From assembly GCA_903869345.1 (NCBI GenBank), contig CAIPYM010000075.1:1-64000 (forward strand): a stretch of DNA of 64,000 nt, in the 5' to 3' direction. Positions 34,606 through 43,405 of the stretch are shown here, one piece after another; the first letter of the stretch is position 1, and every line of letters starts with the position of its first letter. Below the pieces are notes generated by a model, which had not been told where the DNA came from, did not search any database, and worked only from the letters and a program-made list of their open reading frames with translations. The translations under genes and the position numbers were made by a program. Source of the DNA: an uncultured Pseudomonadota bacterium (GTDB taxonomy: Bacteria; Pseudomonadota; Alphaproteobacteria; UBA9219).

Positions 34606-36103
34606 CCCTAACGTGACAACATTTGCTGATTTGGGCCTGAGCCCAACGGTCCTCAAGGCCATTGAGGATGTCGGATACACCACCCCGACCCCCATTCAAG
34701 AACAAGCTATCCCGTATGTTCTGATGATGCGCGATGTGCTGGGGTGCGCCCAGACGGGCACCGGTAAAACGGCGGGATTCACCTTGCCGATGATTGATAT
34801 TCTGCACCACGGTCGCGCTCGCGCTCGGATGCCGCGTTCGTTGATCTTGGAGCCGACGCGCGAGCTGGCGAGCCAAGTGGCGGCGAACTTCATGGCATAC
34901 GGTCGCCACCACCCGCACCTGAACATGGCGCTTTTGATCGGCGGGGAGACCATGACCGAGCAGCTGCGCCACCTGGACCGGGGCGTGGATGTGCTGATCG
35001 CCACGCCAGGACGCCTGATGGATCTGTATGACCGTGGCAAGATTTTGCTGGGCGACATCAAGATTTTCGTGATTGATGAAGCCGACCGGATGCTCGACAT
35101 GGGCTTTATCCCGGACGTTGAGAAAATCGCTGAATGCCTGCCCGCGAACCGGCAAACGCTGTTTTTCTCGGCCACGATGCCGCCCGAGATTAAACGCCTC
35201 GCCAAGCGGTTTTTGAACAATCCCAAGGAAATCACGGTGTCGCCACCCGCCAGCACCTCGGCGGATGTGGAGCAGACCCTGCTGGTGCTGCCCTCGGGCA
35301 ACCCTTTCCACAAGCGCGAGGCGCTGCGGCGCTACCTCCGCGCCGAGGACGTGCAAAACGCCTTCATTTTCTGCAACCGCAAGCGGGACGTGGCGTTGGT
35401 CTATCGCTCGTTGCAACGCCACGGGTTCAACGTGGGCGCGTTGCACGGTGATATGGAACAGAGCGAGCGCACGGCGACGCTGGAACGATTCCGCGCGGGC
35501 GCGATTCCCTTCCTGGTCTGCAGCGACGTGGCGGCGCGGGGGTTGGACATTGCCGACGTGAGCCATGTTTTTAATTTTGACGTGCCGTTTAACACCGAGG
35601 ATTACGTTCACCGCATCGGGCGGACAGCCCGCGCGGGCAAGAAGGGCGCGGCGCTGATGTTGGTGACGCCCGACGATGAACGCCAAGTGGCCTCGATTGA
35701 GGGGCTCATCAAGAAAAAACTGATTCGCGTGACCGTCAGCGATTTACCGCCCGCTCGCGACGACGAATCACGAGGTCGGAATGGGCGCTCCTCCGCATCG
35801 TCCTCGCGGTCCAGGCGATCCGGACCTGGGCGCTCCGAATCCTCCGAACGTGCGGGAGGACGATCCGCGCCGCCTGCTGGCAGGTCCAGGCCTGCGCATC
35901 CCCTTCTTCCTGCCCATGCCGCACGTCCCGCGCACGGGGAAAGCACGAACAGTGAGAGCTCGCGCACGCCACGCGGTCCCGCGGCTCATCACCGTTCCAA
36001 CGATGAGCGGTCAAGGCCTGTTTCAAGACCTGTGGCCACCGAGGGTCCCACAACGTTCGGCCACGATCTTCCCGCGTTCCTGCGACGGCCCCCGTCGCGC
36101 TGA
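34592..36103 (+). CDS. DEAD-box RNA helicase, RhlE type
   Basis: This 503-residue ATP-dependent RNA helicase probably acts in ribosome assembly or RNA turnover. Motifs in order are the Q motif PTPIQEQAIP, AQTGTGKT (Walker A), PTRELASQV, TPGRLMD, VIDEADRMLDMGF (DEAD replaced at the first helix by DEADR, as usual), SATMP, ARGLDIADV and HRIGRTARAGKKG. From about residue 395 a basic, Ser/Arg/Pro-rich tail follows, typical of RhlE-type RNA-binding extensions. It has a long upstream leader, consistent with post-transcriptional control. Confidence 0.92.
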   Translation: MRGFNPNVTTFADLGLSPTVLKAIEDVGYTTPTPIQEQAIPYVLMMRDVLGCAQTGTGKTAGFTLPMIDILHHGRARARMPRSLILEPTRELASQVAANFMAYGRHHPHLNMALLIGGETMTEQLRHLDRGVDVLIATPGRLMDLYDRGKILLGDIKIFVIDEADRMLDMGFIPDVEKIAECLPANRQTLFFSATMPPEIKRLAKRFLNNPKEITVSPPASTSADVEQTLLVLPSGNPFHKREALRRYLRAEDVQNAFIFCNRKRDVALVYRSLQRHGFNVGALHGDMEQSERTATLERFRAGAIPFLVCSDVAARGLDIADVSHVFNFDVPFNTEDYVHRIGRTARAGKKGAALMLVTPDDERQVASIEGLIKKKLIRVTVSDLPPARDDESRGRNGRSSASSSRSRRSGPGRSESSERAGGRSAPPAGRSRPAHPLLPAHAARPAHGESTNSESSRTPRGPAAHHRSNDERSRPVSRPVATEGPTTFGHDLPAFLRRPPSR

Positions 36104-36159
36104 ACGCAAGGGGATTATCCTACGACACGGCACAAAAGACCTTGTTTCTCAGCCATGTC

Positions 36160-36305
36160 TCTTCGCCCGTCGTCTCGGCGAAGGCCGGGACATCAAGATG
36201 GGCAGAGCGTGAACAACTTCCTCGGGATTCCGGCTTTCGCCGGAATGACGGTTTTTTTGACTCCCCCCCCACCCGTCATCCCGGCGAAAGCCGGGATCCA
36301 GAGCC
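36160..36305. repeat. Cluster of three family A hairpin units
   Basis: GTCGTCTCGGCGAAGGCCGG, GGGATTCCGGCTTTCGCCGG (followed by AATGACGG and seven T, so it can end the helicase transcript) and GTCATCCCGGCGAAAGCCGG. The last unit forms the stop and final codons of eipB. Confidence 0.85.
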
Positions 36306-37181
36306 GTTGTCCGTGACGGCTGGAACGGCCGGGCAATGGGGTCCCTTCAGGCGTTCCAGCTTCTTGAGGGTGCCTTTGATGGAAAACTCTCCGTAGTCAA
36401 TCTTGAGGGTCCTGACGACGCCTTGCGCGTTCAGCACCATCTCCATTTCATAAGCGGGTTCACCGGTTTCGGACGACGGCTCAAAAAACGCGAATTGCAC
36501 GGGCCACGTTGCCCCGGTCAGAAGCGGGCTTTTTCGCAGTGCTTTAGGGAGCAGCCCTTGCGCCTTGTCCGGGGCGAGGGGCGCCCCAATAAAGGCGCTT
36601 ACGAGCGAAACCCCTTCCGTGTCTTCGCCATCAAACACCGAGCGCGTCACAAGGCGCTCGCCCTCTTGGGCCTTATGGAGGACAAGCAGGGTATGCGCTG
36701 CGGGAAACAGAGTGCCCGGCTCCAGCGGCATGTCCTTCGCTTCAGGTTGTACGTAATGCGCAAGACCTTTCCCGCCGGGTGTCGCAAACGTTGCGCTGCC
36801 TCGGTAGGTTTCGGGGCCCTCGCCCGTCGCCGTCTGCCGCCCGCTGAACCGATAGAGCGACCCGTCCTTGGATTCCCAACTGGCCGACGTGCTGGTCGTC
36901 GTGTGTTCGTCATCTTCCCCTTCGTTGATGGTCAGATTCAAGGTCTGATTGAGAGCCCATCCGTCGCACGTATCGTCCCATTCAAAGCGGAGGGTTCCCG
37001 CCACGTCCTCAATGCCGCTGCCCGGTTTGGCGCGCGCGAGGGTCAGATCGTACACGGCGCGATGCGGCGTCACCGTGATCGCGTTTGCCGCGATTTCCTC
37101 CGCGAGGCCACACGCCACGTCCCCTCCCAGGCCGAGGAAAAGGAAGCCCCCCACCAACCCAAGCTGTTTTAAAAACGCCAT
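36276..37181 (-). CDS. EipB-family (DUF1849) periplasmic envelope-integrity protein
   Basis: EipB in Brucella is a periplasmic beta-spiral protein needed for envelope integrity, and DUF1849 is largely restricted to Alphaproteobacteria. The 301-residue product has a signal peptide (LGLVGGFLFLGLGGDVACGLA), HRAVYDLTLA, a cysteine in DTCDGW and another in GPHC near the end that would form the family disulfide, and KIDYGEFSIKGTLKKLE. After GPHC the last residues (NGSGSRLSPG) are encoded by a family A repeat, so the original C-terminus has been replaced or extended. Confidence 0.82.
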   Translation of the reverse strand: MAFLKQLGLVGGFLFLGLGGDVACGLAEEIAANAITVTPHRAVYDLTLARAKPGSGIEDVAGTLRFEWDDTCDGWALNQTLNLTINEGEDDEHTTTSTSASWESKDGSLYRFSGRQTATGEGPETYRGSATFATPGGKGLAHYVQPEAKDMPLEPGTLFPAAHTLLVLHKAQEGERLVTRSVFDGEDTEGVSLVSAFIGAPLAPDKAQGLLPKALRKSPLLTGATWPVQFAFFEPSSETGEPAYEMEMVLNAQGVVRTLKIDYGEFSIKGTLKKLERLKGPHCPAVPAVTDNGSGSRLSPG

Positions 37182-37299
37182 GGAATGCCCCGCGATTCGC
37201 TTGTCGTGTCGAGCCCTTCCCGTACCTTATAGTCAATCCAGGACGGATTCACACATCCTGAGGCGTTTGTTTTGAGGGGCCATGGTGAAGCGAACGCAG

Positions 37300-37395
37300 C
37301 AAGATTCCTTCCCCCTGAGGGGGAGCGGGAACACCGCCGTGCCTTCCTCAACTCTTGTGCCCAAAAATCCATACCCCTTTTGTTGGAGGCCAGCT
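37300..37395. repeat. Dispersed repeat, family C (long copy)
   Basis: TTCCCCCTGAGGGGGAGCGG, then CCGCCGTGCC and CTTGTGCCCAAAAATCCATA. About 80 bases align, at roughly 70% by eye, with 43557-43645. It fills the eipB-pgi spacer. Confidence 0.7.
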
Positions 37396-39003
37396 CTAGG
37401 TGCCTTTTGCGACCCCATCCAGGAACGCCTCTGCCTCGCAAGGTTCTTTGCGAAGTGGAAACGAGGCCTTCGCGCGGGCGAGACGTTTGCCAAGCTCGAC
37501 GCCTCCCTGGTCGAAGGAATTGATCCGCCAGATCGCACCTTGGACGAACACTTTGTGCTCGTAGAGAGCGAGGAGAATCCCAAGGGTCTCGGCGTCGAGG
37601 CGCTCCAGCGTCAACGTCACGCTCGGGCGGTTGCCGGGGTTGGCTTTGGCCGGGTCGGGGTCGTTGTCCCCGAACGCGAGGGCCTCGGCCTGCGCCTCTA
37701 GGTTTTGATTCAACGCGCGGTGGCGGTCCGGTGGGTTCAGCGGGTCATCGTCAAGGCCAATGAAATCCACCGTCGCGGAAGCAGTTCCCTGGTGAAGCCA
37801 TTGGTGGAATCCGTGCTGCCCCACGGTGCCGCATTCTCCAAAAACCGCCGGGGCCGTCGCGTACGTCACGGGGTGGCCCTCGCGCGTGACAGACTTGCCG
37901 TTGCTTTCCATCTCCAGCTGTTGAACGTACCTCGGAAGGTCGCGCAACCGCTCGGTGTAGGGAGCGATAACGTGGCAGGACGTGCCCTGGAAGTTGCGGT
38001 ACCAGATCCCAACAAGGCCGAGCAGGATCGGAAGGTTTTTCTCCATCGGGGCGTTAGCAAAATGCGCGTCCATCTGGGCCGCCCCACGCAAGAGCGTGGC
38101 GAACGTGTTCCACCCCAGCGCGAATCCGATGCTGAGGCCAACGGCGGACCAGAGGCTGAACCGCCCGCCCACACTGTCGGCAAGGGGGAAGACGGACTCG
38201 GGCGTGAGGCCCCACGCGCTCAGCTTTTCGGGCGCGGCGGAGGAGACCACGAGGACATGCCGGGCCAGCGCCTCAGGCCCCAGCGCGTTCCTAAGCCACG
38301 CGCGGGCTGCTTCGGCATTGCAGAGGGTCTCCAGCGTTGTGAACGTCTTGGAGACCACGACGACGAGCGTTGTCGCGGGGTTGCAGACGGCCAGGGCGCG
38401 GGTGATCTCGGCGGCATCGATGTTGGCCACGAAGTGAACCCGTGGGGAAGACGGCGCTCCGGCGTTCCGAGCATGGGCGGGGTGCAGCGCCTTCACGACA
38501 AGCCGGGGCCCGAGGTCCGACCCACCAATGCCGATGTGCAGAATGTCGGTGATGGGTTGACCCGTCGCCCCGCGCCACGCCCCTGTGTGCACGGCGTCGA
38601 TCACCGTCTTCATGCGGGCGTGAAGGGCTTTAACCTCCGGCCCAATGCCCCCGCTGAGGCCCTCGGGGTCGGGACCAAAGGGAGCGCGAAGCGCCGTGTG
38701 CAAGACAGCCCGTTTTTCCGTGACGTTCAGGATGTCCCCGCGAAAAAGCCCTTGGCGTTGGGCGGGGAGATTCTCTGCTGTTGCCAGGGATTCAAGCAGG
38801 GCTTGCAGCTGTGCAGTCAGGTGCGTTTTGGAAAAATCGACCGCGAGGCCCCCCACGCGCACCATCCACCGCGCGGTGCGGTCCGGCTCGGCGGCATGAA
38901 GGGCTGCAAGGGTCGGAAGGTTGATCAGCGCCGCGTAAGCCTCCAAGGTCTTCCAAGGGGCCGTCGCGTTCAGGGGAGAAGGGGAAGGAGGTGGGAACAT
39001 CAC
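37396..39003 (-). CDS. pgi: Glucose-6-phosphate isomerase
   Basis: Pgi interconverts glucose-6-phosphate and fructose-6-phosphate. The 535-residue product has LHIGIGGSDLGP near residue 155, VVVSKTFTTLET, the signature DSVGGRFSLWSAVGLSI, and FHQWLHQGT with the catalytic histidine, plus VFVQGAIWRINSFDQGGVELGK. The listed first codon is a GTG overlapping the proB stop (GTGA); an ATG follows immediately. With proB it forms a coupled pair. Confidence 0.96.
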   Translation of the reverse strand: MMFPPPSPSPLNATAPWKTLEAYAALINLPTLAALHAAEPDRTARWMVRVGGLAVDFSKTHLTAQLQALLESLATAENLPAQRQGLFRGDILNVTEKRAVLHTALRAPFGPDPEGLSGGIGPEVKALHARMKTVIDAVHTGAWRGATGQPITDILHIGIGGSDLGPRLVVKALHPAHARNAGAPSSPRVHFVANIDAAEITRALAVCNPATTLVVVVSKTFTTLETLCNAEAARAWLRNALGPEALARHVLVVSSAAPEKLSAWGLTPESVFPLADSVGGRFSLWSAVGLSIGFALGWNTFATLLRGAAQMDAHFANAPMEKNLPILLGLVGIWYRNFQGTSCHVIAPYTERLRDLPRYVQQLEMESNGKSVTREGHPVTYATAPAVFGECGTVGQHGFHQWLHQGTASATVDFIGLDDDPLNPPDRHRALNQNLEAQAEALAFGDNDPDPAKANPGNRPSVTLTLERLDAETLGILLALYEHKVFVQGAIWRINSFDQGGVELGKRLARAKASFPLRKEPCEAEAFLDGVAKGT

Positions 39004-40175
39004 AGCAACGCAAGATCATCCCGGTGGATCAGTTCTTCCGCCCCCGTGTACCCCAGGAGGGATTCAAATTCGTCGCTGCGGCGGCCTACGATTCGCTTGG
39101 CGTCGTCGCTGCCGTAGGCGATAAGCCCCCGCGCAATCTCGTTGCCTTGGGCCGTGACGACCCGCACGGCATCGCCCCGACTGAATTCACCCACGACCGA
39201 GGTCACACCGACGGGGAGGAGGCTCTTGCCGTTGTCCAGGGCCTGCACCGCGCCCGCGTCGATCCGCAAACTCCCCCGTGGGTTCAGACTTCCGGCGATC
39301 CAGATTTTCCGCGCGGCGACGGGGGAAACACTCGGGAGGAACCACGTGCAGGGTTTACCTTGGGCGAGGTGAGCCAAGGGATGCGGGATATCCCCGCGCG
39401 TGATGGCCATGGTGCATCCCGCCTTGAGAGCGATTCGTGCGGCTTCCAATTTCGTGACCATGCCGCCCGATGAAAACACCGAAGCTGATTCGCCCGCCAT
39501 GGCCATAATCTCGGGCGTCATGGCAAAAACCTCGGGAACGAGTGTGGCCTTGGGGTCAATCCGAGGGTTGGCGGTAAAAAGGCCGTCAATGTCCGACAGC
39601 AGCACCAGGCAATCCGCTTCCACCATCGCGGCGACGCGGGCGGCCAGACGGTCGTTGTCCCCGAAACGTCGCATGGGAGTTGTGACCGTGTCATTTTCGT
39701 TGATGACGGGAATGACGTTGAAACCCAAAAGGTTGCGCAGTGTGGCGCGAACGTTGAGGTAGGATTTCCACTCTTCGGTATCGAAGGGCGTGAGCAGCAC
39801 CTGGGCCCCGCCGAGGCTGTGCCGGGCGAGTTCCTCTTGGTAGGCGTGCGCAAGGCGCACCTGGCCGCAGGCGGCGGACGCTTGACGTTCTTCCAGGCGG
39901 AGGGGGCCTTGCGGAAGGCCGAGAACGCGCCGCCCCAGCGCGATCGCGCCGGACGAGACGATCAAAATCTGTTGCCCGTTGGCGCGGCACGCGACCACGT
40001 CCTCCAGCACCGTGCGGAGCCAGGTTTGGCGAATCTCGTTGCGCTCGCCGTCAATCAGGAGGGCCGAGCCGATCTTGATGACCACGCGTTTGGCCGTCGT
40101 GAACGGGTTCACGGGCCGAGGGGCCATCGCCGAATCGTGAGGCAAGGGGGACGAGGGGTGAGACATGCGCGGCAC
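39000..40175 (-). CDS. proB: Glutamate 5-kinase with C-terminal PUA domain
   Basis: ProB starts proline synthesis by phosphorylating glutamate. The 391-residue product has VVIKIGSALLI, IVSSGAIALGRRVL, NENDTVTTPMRRFGDNDRLAARVA, and SGGMVTKLEAARIAL, followed by a PUA domain (RGDAVRVVTAQGNEIARGL). Starts at residue 4 or 17 are also possible. The frequent partners obgE and proA are absent; pgi overlaps downstream. Confidence 0.96.
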   Translation of the reverse strand: MPRMSHPSSPLPHDSAMAPRPVNPFTTAKRVVIKIGSALLIDGERNEIRQTWLRTVLEDVVACRANGQQILIVSSGAIALGRRVLGLPQGPLRLEERQASAACGQVRLAHAYQEELARHSLGGAQVLLTPFDTEEWKSYLNVRATLRNLLGFNVIPVINENDTVTTPMRRFGDNDRLAARVAAMVEADCLVLLSDIDGLFTANPRIDPKATLVPEVFAMTPEIMAMAGESASVFSSGGMVTKLEAARIALKAGCTMAITRGDIPHPLAHLAQGKPCTWFLPSVSPVAARKIWIAGSLNPRGSLRIDAGAVQALDNGKSLLPVGVTSVVGEFSRGDAVRVVTAQGNEIARGLIAYGSDDAKRIVGRRSDEFESLLGYTGAEELIHRDDLALL

Positions 40176-40250
40176 CCTACCTCAGGGCGCGGCGTTGCGC
40201 CACAACCGGGACAGCCTGGGAGGGCGCCTGAATCCACGAGGAGAGAAGGA

Positions 40251-40703
40251 TCAAAACCACTTGAATCCGTGAGCAATAAGTCCCGCGAGAATCAAAAACC
40301 CGCCGACAAACAAGCTCAGCAACAAACGCATATCGCGCATCAGCGAATCAAATCGTCTGTCCACGGAATCAAACTGCTTGTCCACGGAACCAAACCGTCT
40401 ATCCATCTCATCCCGGAGAACGTCGAACTGTTTATCCACGGAATCAAATCGTTTGTCCACAGAATCAAATCGCCTGTTCACGTCGTCCCGGAAAACACCG
40501 AGGGCGCGTTCGGTCGCTTCGGTCGTGGCTTCCAGGCGGGCAACGCGCGTCTCCACGCCCCCTTCCCACTTGGCGGGGCCTGTCAGGGGCGGTTCGTGAG
40601 AAGAGATCCCGGTGGTCGGACCTGGGGGCATGACAGGACCCTGCACGACTCCTCGCTTTCGGGGGGCCGTGGGGTGGTAGGCGCGGGCGGACGGTGTGCT
40701 CAT
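40251..40703 (-). CDS. Coiled-coil protein with C-terminal membrane anchor
   Basis: The 150-residue product has a proline-rich N-terminus, then heptad repeats of the form RFDSVDK (RRFDSVDKRFDSVDKQFD and again near RRFGSVDKQFD), and a C-terminal hydrophobic span (LLSLFVGGFLILAGLIAHG). The layout resembles small phage- or envelope-associated tail-anchored coiled coils, but no function is clear. The 21-base DNA repeats (AATCAAACTG/CCGTCTATCC variants) suggest growth and loss by slippage. Confidence 0.65.
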   Translation of the reverse strand: MSTPSARAYHPTAPRKRGVVQGPVMPPGPTTGISSHEPPLTGPAKWEGGVETRVARLEATTEATERALGVFRDDVNRRFDSVDKRFDSVDKQFDVLRDEMDRRFGSVDKQFDSVDRRFDSLMRDMRLLLSLFVGGFLILAGLIAHGFKWF

Positions 40704-41159
40704 GTAACCTCACTGGACGCCCTTATTCTCTCATGCACCCCCCTCGTGGTGCAAGATTTTTGCGACCAGCAAGGAGAGACCCGGCGCAGGTTCCGAGCGA
40801 GGGGCATGAGGCCTTGGTTTTTGACTGTCCAAACAGGGGGAAAAGACGGCCTTTTCACACAATCCTTAATCAAACCTTGATGCTGGACAAAAACGGGGCT
40901 TCTTTGAGGCAACAAGGAGGCAAACGAAGGAAATTATCCTTATCTATCAAGCCATTAATCTTTTTGCCTCTTTCTTGAGCAATCACGTCCGAAGCCTTGT
41001 TTTTCGCCCTCTTAAGGGGGGGATCGGCTTTTTCCCCACAGACTTATCCACAGATTCCGGGGATAAGACCGAGGGAGCCCTTAACAGCCTGTGAAGGTGA
41101 GGAAAAACGTCCCGAACCGGGGAAGGGAGGGAGTGAATCAGGCTTTGAACGACACGTCC
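40704..41159. other. Gene-free AT-rich stretch with DnaA-box cluster
   Basis: No credible ORF. The left half (about 40840-40990) is AT-rich, with TTATCCTTATCT and ATTAATC. The right part holds three DnaA-type boxes within 36 bases. It may be a replication-origin candidate or a DnaA-responsive promoter. Confidence 0.5.
41032..41067. promoter_or_regulatory. Cluster of DnaA-box sequences
   Basis: TTATCCACA (41044-41052) is a perfect DnaA box. TTCCCCACA (41032-41040) and, inverted, TTATCCCC (41059-41066) are close variants. AT-rich DNA lies immediately to the left. Confidence 0.55.
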
Positions 41160-42005
41160 TTACTTTCCCCGAGGGGAGCGTTGGACAAGAAGCCCGCCGA
41201 CGATGGCCCGATGGCACCGGGCCGCAATGTCCTTGCGGTGGGGACAGGCAGACGCCGTAAAGGGGGGATGGAAAACGACCTCAACGCCGAGTCCTTCCCC
41301 TCGGAAGACCTTCCAGAGGTGCGGCAAAAACGTCATGTCGCCGTACCACGCATAGCGGTGCCGCCACGCCCGCCCGACGGGAAGTCCCGCCACGTGCGTG
41401 CAGGTGAGCGTGATCGGTTGAACCGTCAGGGGGTGTTCGTCGGTTGTTGAATCGCTAACAGCGGCCAGAAGGCTGCTTTTCAGAGGGAGGACGCTCCGTC
41501 CGTCCGTGGAGGTGCCTTCCGCGAACAAAACGAGGTTTTGCCCTCGGCCCAGTGCACGGCGAACCGCCTCGTACCCCACGCGGGCTTTCACCGTGCGGCG
41601 CTCAATAAAAACCGAATTTTGCAAACGGGCCAACAGGCCGAACAAGGGCCAGGACGCGATCTCACTTTTGGCCACGAACGCGGTTTCCAAAACCGTCGCC
41701 AAAACGGGCACGTCCAGGTACGAAAGATGGTTGGCGACAAACAAGGTTGGGCGCGAGGGAGATGGCTCCCCGCGCGTCCGGACGTCAATGCCTATCAGAC
41801 GTGTGAACGCGCGATGAAACAGACGCACGACGAGGAAAGGCCGATTCCGCCCAACAACACGCCAGACGATGTGAAGGGGCACAAGGACCACGAGCAACCC
41901 TACAAACGCCAAAACGCGCATGACGCCACGTGCCGTGGCCAAGGCTTCAGCCAGACGAAACGGTTGCGTGGAGGGTGCAGCGGGGGAAGGACGCTGCGCG
42001 GTCAT
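41160..42005 (-). CDS. plsC: 1-acyl-sn-glycerol-3-phosphate acyltransferase
   Basis: PlsC acylates lysophosphatidate to phosphatidate at the inner membrane. The 281-residue product has an N-terminal span (VLAFVGLLVVLVPLHIVW), the catalytic NHLSYLD (HX4D) near residue 92, and FAEGTSTDG as the glycerol-phosphate-binding motif near 163. It overlaps fliE by four bases (ATGA), an odd coupling of a lipid gene with flagellar genes, so its expression should follow flagellar control unless an internal promoter exists. An ornithine-lipid acyltransferase (OlsA) role is an alternative. Confidence 0.88.
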   Translation of the reverse strand: MTAQRPSPAAPSTQPFRLAEALATARGVMRVLAFVGLLVVLVPLHIVWRVVGRNRPFLVVRLFHRAFTRLIGIDVRTRGEPSPSRPTLFVANHLSYLDVPVLATVLETAFVAKSEIASWPLFGLLARLQNSVFIERRTVKARVGYEAVRRALGRGQNLVLFAEGTSTDGRSVLPLKSSLLAAVSDSTTDEHPLTVQPITLTCTHVAGLPVGRAWRHRYAWYGDMTFLPHLWKVFRGEGLGVEVVFHPPFTASACPHRKDIAARCHRAIVGGLLVQRSPRGK

Positions 42006-42322
42006 ACGGCCATGCGCGAAATTTCTTGGTAGGCCGTGATCATCTTGTCCCGAAGACCAATCAGGGTTTGCAGCATCAACTCGGCTTTGTTGGTCGCCAT
42101 CACAACTTCTTCAAGACTCGCCTTTCCGAGGGCTCCTGCCGCTGCGACGGACTCCCCTTGTTTCACCGCTCCCACCGTGTCCGTTAAAAACCCCTTGAGG
42201 GTTTCCATGAATCCGCCCGTGCCGCCGATCTCGGACGCAGCCGCGGCCCCGTCCTCGGACGCAAGCCCACTGACGGAAGCTTGGCGGTAGGCGGCCAGGG
42301 CACTTGAAACATCCGAAATCAT
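42002..42322 (-). CDS. fliE: Flagellar hook-basal body protein FliE
   Basis: FliE links the MS ring to the proximal rod. The 106-residue product has the family's small, helical form and its conserved C-terminus (VVMATNKAELMLQTLIGLRD then KMITAYQEISRM). AGGGGAG precedes the ATG. It follows flgC after 29 bases. Confidence 0.95.
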   Translation of the reverse strand: MISDVSSALAAYRQASVSGLASEDGAAAASEIGGTGGFMETLKGFLTDTVGAVKQGESVAAAGALGKASLEEVVMATNKAELMLQTLIGLRDKMITAYQEISRMAV

Positions 42323-42351
42323 CGTGGGGTCTCCCCTTGATCGTTCGTTGC

Positions 42352-42786
42352 TTAATTGCTGTGCAGCATGTCGAGTGTCTTCACCAGCATGGTCCGCGAG
42401 GCATCAATGACCTCCAGGTCCGCCATGTAGCTGCGGTTCGCCTCGCGCATGTCCATGGCTTCCAGGATGGGATGTACGTTAGGGGTGAGCACGTACCCCT
42501 CTTTGTCGGCGGCCGGGTGCCCTGGCTCAAACTTTTTGATGAAGGAGCTCGTGTCCGTCACAATCTTGGACACGACAACCTTGTTAGCCCCGAGCGCCGC
42601 ATCGAAGACATTCTTGAACGCGACGAGCTTGCGTTGGTAGGGCCTTTCGGTGGGCTTGGTGGGTGTTGTTGAGGCGTTGGAAATGTTTTCGGCAATCGTC
42701 TTCATGCGCAAGGTCTGAGCCTGCGAGCCCGCGAAGCCCACGCCCATGACGCCCAGAAGGTTCGGCGATAACGATGATGAAGCCAT
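42352..42786 (-). CDS. flgC: Flagellar basal-body rod protein FlgC
   Basis: FlgC is a proximal rod subunit. The 144-residue product has the rod N-terminal motif GSQAQTLRMKTIAENISNAST and the C-terminal MREANRSYMADLEVIDASRTM, typical of the family. It is exported by the flagellar type III apparatus, not by a signal peptide. flgB is 25 bases upstream. Confidence 0.95.
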   Translation of the reverse strand: MASSSLSPNLLGVMGVGFAGSQAQTLRMKTIAENISNASTTPTKPTERPYQRKLVAFKNVFDAALGANKVVVSKIVTDTSSFIKKFEPGHPAADKEGYVLTPNVHPILEAMDMREANRSYMADLEVIDASRTMLVKTLDMLHSN

Positions 42787-42811
42787 GTCGTTCTACCCCG
42801 CGTTCGTCGGC

Positions 42812-43204
42812 CTATTTCGAGCCGAGGACCGTGCGCCAAAAGCCCCCGAATTTTTTCATCATGCCGAGGATTTCCTGGTATTCGAGGGAGGTTTTGGAGA
42901 CCTCCATCAACTGGTGCTCAACATCCACGGACGTGCCCGAGAGCACGGTCTCTGAACCCGCCGCTTTGCGGACCGCAACACCGCCTGCCATGGACGCGGG
43001 TACGATGTGCCGGGGGTTGGTGACGCGCATCCCCGCGCTTGTTTCCTGCAACGCTTGTGCGAAGGAAAACGGCACAACGTCCCGCGCCTTGTACCCCGGC
43101 GTGTTGGCATTGCTGACGTTCTCGGCCAGCACGCGCTGCCGCTGGGCCAGGTAGCCCATTTTGGCTTTGAGCAGGCTGGTCAGCCCTGAATCGACAAAAC
43201 TCAT
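42812..43204 (-). CDS. flgB: Flagellar basal-body rod protein FlgB
   Basis: FlgB is a proximal rod subunit. The 130-residue product carries the motif RQRVLAENVSNANTPGYKAR. The start is the ATG at 43204 with GAGGGG upstream; the track start is 54 residues too early and lies in the regulatory region. It is the first gene of flgB-flgC-fliE-plsC, with a CtrA-type site 177 bases upstream. Confidence 0.95.
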   Translation of the reverse strand: MSFVDSGLTSLLKAKMGYLAQRQRVLAENVSNANTPGYKARDVVPFSFAQALQETSAGMRVTNPRHIVPASMAGGVAVRKAAGSETVLSGTSVDVEHQLMEVSKTSLEYQEILGMMKKFGGFWRTVLGSK

Positions 43205-43380
43205 GGACCCCTCGATGATTCGCCCCTCCGTTCTAGCACACTCGGGAGGGGGTTCACAAAAGGGGGGCGTTCCGTCAGAGCTTTTCAACGCTCTCAGAAG
43301 ATGGGAGGATCCCTTCCGTTGCGCCGTCGGGCAAAACAACTCGGACAACCCACCCCCATTAACCACAATCGAAACGATCC

Positions 43381-43405
43381 TTAAGTGTCCGTTAATCGAT
43401 TTTAA
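43381..43405 (-). promoter_or_regulatory. CtrA-type binding sites upstream of flgB
   Basis: TTAAGTGTCCGTTAA is a perfect TTAA-N7-TTAA CtrA motif (43381-43395), and a third TTAA at 43402 gives an overlapping N6 pair. Further TTAA half sites occur at 43359, 43424, 43498 and 43510. CtrA controls early flagellar genes in many Alphaproteobacteria. Confidence 0.6.

Noticed and set aside
37705-39117. 470-residue plus-strand ORF
   Set aside because: Antisense to pgi; the pgi signature motifs are on the minus strand.
40330-40480. Regular repeats suggesting a CRISPR array
   Set aside because: They are adjacent 21-bp coding heptads without unique spacers; no cas genes in the window.
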